Assembly: GCA_963682055.1 (NCBI GenBank)
Contig: OY821742.1
Span: 13,671,752 to 13,735,751, forward strand
Direction of reading: 5' to 3'
Origin: Primula veris
Taxonomy: Eukaryota > Streptophyta > Magnoliopsida > Ericales > Primulaceae
DNA length: 64,000 nucleotides
The stretch's first letter is position 1, and each line of letters opens with the position of its first letter. Below the pieces are notes generated by a model. The model ran no database searches. It was not told the origin of the DNA and saw nothing but the letters and a program-made list of their open reading frames with translations. This document shows, piece by piece, positions 57,723 through 64,000 of this stretch. Both the position numbers and the translations under genes were made by a program.

Positions 57723-60700
57723 ATGGTGAAGGTAAGTTTATTAATCGTTGTTTTTATTAAAACAGTCTGAAAAATATATAAATTAATTTAATTAGGGTAA
57801 GTTCAGTGACATTTTACATAAATTAGGGTTATTAATTGTGTTTACCCATTTTATATAAATTAGGGTTCATACTCTATTGTTCATACTCTATTTTTAAATA
57901 AAAATTGCGATTCTAATAATATTTGTTGAAAATATTATTCAGACTGTTTATATTCAGTTGTTTTGGGAATAAAAACATAAAACAGCCTGGAAAAAAGTAT
58001 TCAGACTGTTTATATTCAGTTGTTTTGGGAATAAAAACATAAAACAGCCTGGAAAAAAGTATTCAGACTGTTTATATTCAGTTGTTTTGGGAATAAAAAC
58101 ATAAAACAGCCTGGAAAAAAGTATTCAGACTGTTTAGTGATTCAGACTGTTTAGTGATCTATATGTAATTGTTGAAAATATTATTCAGACTGTTTATGTT
58201 TAGTGATTCTAATAAAATTCGTATTCAGACTGTTTATATTCAGTTATTTTCGTAATAAAATTGGTAAAAATAGTATTCAGACTGTTTATGTTTAGTGATT
58301 CTAATAAAATTCGTATTCAGACTGTTTATATTCAGTTATTTTCGTAATAAAATTGGTAAAAATAGTATTCAGACTGTTTTTATGTTTAGCGATTCTAATA
58401 AAATTGGTACTCAGACTCTTTATATTCTAATAGGATTATGTTGGAAAAATACTCAGACTGTTTACTTTCTCTGTATTTTAATATGTGCATGAGTTTACAC
58501 AGACTGTTTACATACTTTTTGTTATTGTTTTTAGAAACATATTGCCATCAAACATTCGACAATCCCCCAAAACCAACCATCTGACACCACAACCCTCAAA
58601 AAAGGCAACATACAGTACAAATCAAACCTGATTACTGTAATCAAGTTCTTTGTCGAAACAAATTTCAATCCGGCACAACTTGAATTAGTTAAGCAACACT
58701 GTCCGTTCTGGGAATTGATCAATGCTTCAAGAAATGGAGAATTAACCACTAACCAGGCTAGGAAAAGTGATAAAGAATTGTATCAGATGGCCTTGAGGTA
58801 CGACCGAAACTCACAGGCCCTTAAGCTAGGTAGATTCACAGTTCCAATAGAGAGAGACTGTGTGCGTGACATTTATGGAATTTCTGGTAATGCTGAAAAT
58901 CCAATAGCTCTCACAAGCTTTGCTAAAAACCAAGAAGCCTACCACAGCTTTGTTGAAAGATGCTTTTCAAATAAACTCAACAAATCCAACCTAACCAAAA
59001 CAGCTATCGTAAAGGCATTGAACGAAGCATTGGTATTAACAACAAAAGTTGGTAGAGAGGACGTCGTCCGACTGGTAACATTGTACATGCTAAATGCATT
59101 TTTCTTGACGGTGAGCGGCATGACCATAGCATTGGGGTATTTGAAAATAGTTGCCGGTGACATCAAAGAGATAAACGAATATGATTGGGCAACTCATATA
59201 CATGAGAAGCTTATGGAGTCGCTCAACAACCAAGACCCAAGATCACTGTCCACGTGTCTACTCACGATACCGGTACAATAAAATTACTTCTCAAGGCCTT
59301 TTTTTATTAGTTCAGACTCTTTTTTATAAGTTAGTACTCTTTTTATATGTTCATAATGTTCTTAAGTTGTTTATTATTACATCAGACTCTTTATTTATTT
59401 CCATTATAAATCAGACTGTATTATTACTATCATAAATCAGACTGTATTAAATCTCAGTATGTTTAAAAAATATCAAAAAATCTCAAACTGTTTTTACAAA
59501 ACTGTAAAAACAGTCTGAATAATACTAAAAACGGTCTGAATAATATATTATTAAATCTCATACTGTATTGTTACTATCATTTAAGACAATATACTAAAAA
59601 ACAGTCTGAATCATTTAAAAAACAGTCTGAATCATTTAAGACAATATATTATTGCTCTATCTATCTCAGATTGTTTTTACAAAAACTGTAAAAAGAGTCT
59701 GAATAATACTAGAAACAGTCTGAAAATAGATTATTAAAAATCATACTGTATTGTTACTATCATTTAAATCTCAGACTGTATTCTTAAATACTGTATTTCC
59801 ATCTGTACAGTATGTCATCCTTGAAAAGTTCAATATTTCAAACCCGGACATGACAAAAGAATCTCAGACTGTTTTTACAAAACTGTAAAAACAGTCTGAA
59901 TAATACTAAAAACAGTCTGAAAATATATTATTAAATCTCATACTGTATTGTTACTATCATTTAAGACAATATACTAAAAAACAGTCTGAATCATTTAAAA
60001 ACAGTCTGAATCATTTAAAAACAGTCTGAATCATTTAAGACAATATATTATTGCTCTATCTATCTCAGACTGTTTTTACAAAAACTATAAAAAGAGTCTG
60101 AATAATACTAGAAACAGTCTGAAAATATATTATTAAAAATTAGACTGTATTGTTAATATCATTTAAATCTTAGACTGTATTCTTAAAAACTGTATTTCCA
60201 TCTGTACAGTATGTCATCCTTGAAAAGTTCAATATTTCAAAACCGGACATGACAAAAGAAGCGTCCACAAAGGCTTTGTGTGTCAAATGGGACGTCTTTT
60301 CATTCTTCAAGTTGTGTTCCTCAAGGTTCACAATTGTAGACCTGTGCAATGAAAAGGTATAACACTATTTCTATACAATTGTAGACTGTTTTTATTCTAT
60401 CTATACAATTGCTTCTAAAAACCTTATCATTCTTTAAATTATCATCATAGGGATGTAGAAAACAATCAAAAAACCTCGTTATTTATGATGGTAAAAAGAA
60501 GCTATCTCCGAAACCAAAGCGATTAACAGATGAGGAGTTGGAGAAAGAGATAGACGAAGATGTTGAAGATCCTCAGAATGTTTACTCTAGTTCAACAGAA
60601 GAGGAAGGCTTGGAAAACTCTGAAAATGAAGGCTCGGAAAACTCAAAAGAAGACTATGAGAGCGAAAGTGAGTCAGACAACAAATTTACCATCTTCCTTA

Positions 60701-63700
60701 GGAAACAATTCGGGACACCAAAAACTCCAAAATTCAATGAAATAATGGGAACATCTAAGAGCTCTGAATATGACGAGGGAGGTCCCTCTGGAGGTGGTGG
60801 CTGTTATAATTACAGTGCCGATGATATGCATGTGAATGAAAGTCCAATTCACGAAGAGAGGAGAGAAGAAGAGTCCGAAAAAGAAGAGACCAAAGTGGCT
60901 GAATTGCAGAAAAACCTAGATGAGGCAATTTTGCAAATTAAAGAGTATAAAGACCTAACAACCACAATGCAGAAAAGCATCAACGACCTTGGGAAATCTT
61001 TGGCTTTAGAAGAAAAATTAAAGTCCAAGTGGGTACCTGAGTGGAAACAAAAGATTGAACAAATGGTTGAGGAAAAAAAAATGCTCGAGAAGGAAATAAA
61101 AGGTAAACGCCATAAAATGCAATTCAAACTCTTCCTCTCTTGTCTAATTTTTTTTCCATTAGCTTGGTTTCCCTAAGTCAGACTGTTTGTGTTATAGAAA
61201 AGGAGGAGATGATCACCAAATACCAAAGAATTGTCTCTGATCTCCAGCAAGAGGCAGATGTAGAAAAAAATGAAATGCGAAACAAAGAAGCCGAGATGAA
61301 GCAAAGAATGGAAAAATTGGAGAATGAAAAGAAGCAGCTTGAGGAAGACCTACAAGGTAAAGGTAAAGTACCTCTATTGTAATCTATTACTATCATAAAT
61401 CAGACTGTATTAAATCTCAGTCTGTTTAAAAATTAAAAAATATCAATAGAATCTCAGACTGTTTTTACAAAAACTGTAAAAAGAGTCTGAATAATACAAA
61501 ATTTATTTGAATATTAATGCACCTATTTTGCATTCATATTGTATTACTAAAAACAGTCTGAAATTTTTTTTATTAAAATCTCAGATTGTATTGTTACTAT
61601 CATTCGTAATGTATTAGTAAAAACAGTCTGAATCCCATTCTTTTGCTTAGTAAATTTCTTTCAATGAAATATATCAACTAGAAACCTCAGACTGTATTAT
61701 TACTATCATAAATCAGACTGTATTATTTCAATGAATTATTCAGACTGTTTTTGAATTATTACAGTACAAAACTGTAAAAAGAGTCTGAATAATACAAAAA
61801 TTATTTGAATATTAATGCAACTATTTTGCATTCATATTGTATTACTAAAAACAGTCTGAAAATATATTATTAAAATCTCAGACTGTATTGTTACTATCAT
61901 TCGTAATGTATTATTAAAAACAGTCTGAATCCCTTTCTTTTGCTTAGTAAATTTCTTTCAATGAAATATATCAAATAGAAACCTCAGACTGTATTATTAC
62001 TATCATAAATCAGACTGTATTATTTCAATGAATTATTCAGACTGTTTTTCCTCTTATTGTTGCAGGGGAACATGAGCTAATAGAAGGGCTATACAATGAT
62101 GCACATGTGTATGCGGCACACGACTACTCACAAAAGTGTCGAATCGATGAAGTTATAACTGATGCTCTCCTAAATGCGGATATACAAACTCCACAGCTAG
62201 ATTTAATCCGCAAAGAAATTCTGGAAAGACTCGGTTATGAGTATGATGGTCCGGGATCCAATATTCTCCGAATCAGAGCAAGAACAGATAGGAGACCACC
62301 AGTGAAGTACACACCAAGTAAAATAGACTCTCCAACAAAAACCCAAGCAAATGAGAACCAGCTACGGAAACGTAAGCAAGCTGATCAAGATGACAAGTCT
62401 GAAATGGTCGCAGACGTAGGCGCTTCTGATCCGTTGTTGGAAAAACCAAATAAAAAACCAAAGGGTGGACGAACAGCAAAAAAGAGAGCATCAAAAAAGA
62501 AATCTCCTGAACTGGACGACCAGGATGGCCAAGGCAATTTCCCAGTAATCGACTTCAGTAGTCTAGTAGACCATGTACCCGACAAAACAGAGAGAGCACA
62601 CGATATCATCACAAATAAAAATGAGAATGATATCACAACAAAGCTCCCTGACAACATCTTCAGCAAAATTCAAGAAATTCACAACGCAAATGGACCATTG
62701 TAAGTCAGACTCTTTTTATTTTTGTGTTTATGATACAATTAGGTCTCACACTCTTTACATTTACCTCAGACTGTTTAAAACAGTATGAATTGTTTTAATG
62801 AAAACTGTTTTGTATTTATGATACTTTTATATAGCTTGGACTCTTTTTAAATTTAGTTCAGACTGTTTTTATAGACTGTTCAGACTGTTTTTAGTTCTTT
62901 TTTATATAGCTCACTCTTTTTAAAAAATGATCAATTGTGTTTTTGTCAGACTGTTTAGTTCAGACTGTTTTTTGTTAGAAAGTTTAGTTCAGACTGTTTA
63001 GTTCAGAATGATAAATTTAGTTCAGACTGTTTTTTTATACAAGCCCCATACTGTTTTTTAATAGCTCAGACTCTTTTTTATATAGCTCAGACTCTTTAAA
63101 AAAAATGATCTATTGTGTCCCTTTTATATACAACTTTTAATGTTTTTTTTTAACTCAGACTGTTTTGTTGTCATACTGTTTTTTTCAATCTCATACTATT
63201 TTTTCAATCTCAGACTGTTTTATCTCAGACTGTTTTGTTGTCAGACTGTTTTTTTCAATCTCAGACTGTTTTGTGCTTACTATAAAATTTTAATTTACAG
63301 TGCCGCCTTGTTCTCAAAACTCGGTTCAACCAATAAGGATTACTTCATCACTCTCAACGACATCTACAACTTAATTAATGGCCAGTTGCTATGCTGTAAT
63401 GTAAGTATACAAGGATCATACAATTTAATTGCTTGCTTACAAGCTCTTGTACTCAGACTCTTTCTAAAACTTGTCCTTATCGCAGATCATAAATGGGTAT
63501 ACCCACATATTGAAGCAAGAGTACCAGGCAAAGTCTACAAAAACATTCAAGATATTGACCTCCGTATTATGGGTAAAAACACAAACTCTTTTTATGTTGT
63601 CAATGCATCACTTTGTTTCTTTACAAAAAGAGTCTGAGATTTTATCTTAAACCTTTTCGTTGTTGTTTGGTTTGTAGTTTTTTTTAAAAGACAGAAAAAT

Positions 63701-63941
63701 ATACGAGGATGAGCTCGATGCGAAAATCACCGATAAGCTGAGGAAGCATGTTCAGAACGGATACAAGTTATTGTTCTTCCCTATTAACTCGAATAGGAAC
63801 CGACCCATTGACGTAGAGGCAGACCACTGGACTCTATTGGTTCTGAACGTCGAATCGAAGAAGTGGGGTTTTTATAATAGCAACATACCTCCTTGCAATA
63901 TCAACTTACCAGACCCTTACCTTGATGACGCCAAACTAGAG
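57723..63941 (+). CDS. Ulp1-type (C48) protease-domain gene of the transposon-associated plant type, 3' partial
   Basis: Nine exons join in frame: 57723-57731, 58535-59272, 60210-60356, 60451-61102, 61198-61356, 62066-62699, 63301-63400, 63486-63572, 63678-63941 (930 residues so far; the next exon is outside the window). Residues about 1-300 form a domain with FTVPIERDCVRDIYGISG and a late YDWATHIHEKLMESL. It resembles DUF1985/plant-mobile-type regions that accompany Ulp1 in plant elements. Next come an acidic Ser/Glu stretch, coiled coil (about residues 400-560), a basic segment (KKPKGGRTAKKRASKKK), and the start of a SUMO-protease-like fold with the catalytic His in DHWTLLVLN. The usual Asp after it is Asn (FYNSN). 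The Cys would lie to the right. Exon 1 codes only MVK, so the start is the least certain part. No MuDR transposase is seen. Confidence 0.8.
57936..58404 (+). repeat. Short tandem repeats in intron 1 of the Ulp1-domain gene (62 bp x 3; 92 bp x 2)
   Basis: A 62-bp unit starting TATTCAGACTGTTTATATTC and ending AACAGCCTGGAAAAAAG is repeated three times (57936-58121), almost without change. Further on, a 92-bp unit starting GTATTCAGACTGTTTATATT is present about twice (58221-58404). Both contain the CAGACTGTTT motif that marks all introns of this gene. Confidence 0.9.
59460..60209 (+). repeat. Duplicated block in intron 2 of the Ulp1-domain gene
   Basis: About 59484-59862 is repeated as about 59865-60260. 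Shared items in order are the hairpin TTTTTACAAAACTGTAAAAA, three-fold AAACAGTCTGAATCATTTAA, GACAATATATTATTGCTCTA, the exon acceptor TTCCATCTGTACAG and the first 51 nt of exon 3. The duplication was therefore made after the exon and included its start. Confidence 0.88.
59811..59861 (+). pseudogene. Partial copy of exon 3 with intact acceptor inside intron 2
   Basis: 51 nt starting TATGTCATCCTTGAAAAG are identical to 60210-60260 except one base (AAC for AAA). The preceding CATCTGTACAG acceptor is also copied. The copy then breaks off into the CAGACTG repeat. If spliced, the frame would reach TAA nine codons after the exon-like part, which would remove the coiled-coil and protease regions. Confidence 0.85.
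61467..62053 (+). repeat. Tandem duplication in intron 5 of the Ulp1-domain gene, unit about 295 bp
   Basis: Copies at about 61467-61750 and 61768-62053 share AACTGTAAAAAGAGTCTGAA, TATTTGAATATTAATGCA, TTTGCATTCATATTGTATTA, TTCTTTTGCTTAGTAAATTT and ATTATTCAGACTGTTTTT with few differences. Each copy carries several CAGACTGT/ACAGTCTG motifs in both orientations. Confidence 0.88.
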
Positions 63942-64000
63942 GTAATTCAGACTCTTTTTAAAATACAACAGTCTGAATTTGCAAAAACTACCCTCTTCAT

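Noticed and set aside
57940..63999. CRISPR-like array from the regular CAGACTGT copies
   Set aside because: Spacing is irregular, orientation flips, the repeat is only 8-10 nt, and the setting is spliced plant introns.

Overview
This is AT-rich nuclear DNA from a eudicot flowering plant. The evidence is spliced genes with GT-AG introns, plant-only gene families (a class III peroxidase, a P-class PPR protein, a CFL1-like protein) and many typical plant DNA-transposon remnants. No species can be named from the sequence alone.

Layout. (1) 174-1096 (+): the 3' part of a class III peroxidase gene whose first exon lies left of the window. (2) 2050-21698 (-): a complete FORGETTER1/Strawberry-notch-type helicase gene. 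I resolved 32 coding exons (3,750 nt, 1,249 residues). Its introns hold several transposon insertions, and its 4.1-kb first intron is built from CA-rich minisatellite and carries partial copies of the end of exon 1. (3) 21.8-27.1 kb: gene-free, with a hAT-type element, part of a Helitron-like repeat and a duplication just upstream of the next gene. (4) 27126-29534 (+): an intronless PPR gene resembling Arabidopsis At4g01570. (5) 32193-35408: a nearly whole hAT transposon with a 770-codon transposase cut by one late stop codon. (6) 39529-42052 (+): a two-exon CFL1-like gene, with two MITEs in its intron and a decayed copy of its own 3' end just downstream. (7) 42.5-57.4 kb: gene-poor, with MITEs, a pogo/Emigrant-like element, a Helitron-like element, minisatellites and a possible solo LTR. 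(8) 57723-63941 and beyond (+): nine exons of a multi-exon gene with an N-terminal domain of the plant transposon-associated type, coiled coils, a basic segment and the start of a C-terminal Ulp1-type (C48) protease domain. It runs off the right edge.

The most unusual signal is in gene 8. Every one of its introns carries one or more copies of a short motif, CAGACTGT(TTT) or a close variant, in one or both orientations. I counted by eye about 39 exact CAGACTGT and about 15 exact ACAGTCTG between 57.9 and 64.0 kb, and found none in exons. The copies are dispersed rather than in one tandem array, several sit next to 3' splice sites, and some face each other to form perfect 15-bp hairpins. One intron also contains a 51-nt copy of the start of the next exon, complete with its splice acceptor.

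The genes do not form a pathway. The peroxidase and FGT1 genes are convergent (stop codons about 950 bp apart); the others are independent loci separated by repeats. All splice models are by eye, from GT-AG borders, reading-frame continuity and remembered family sequences; no alignment or database search was run.
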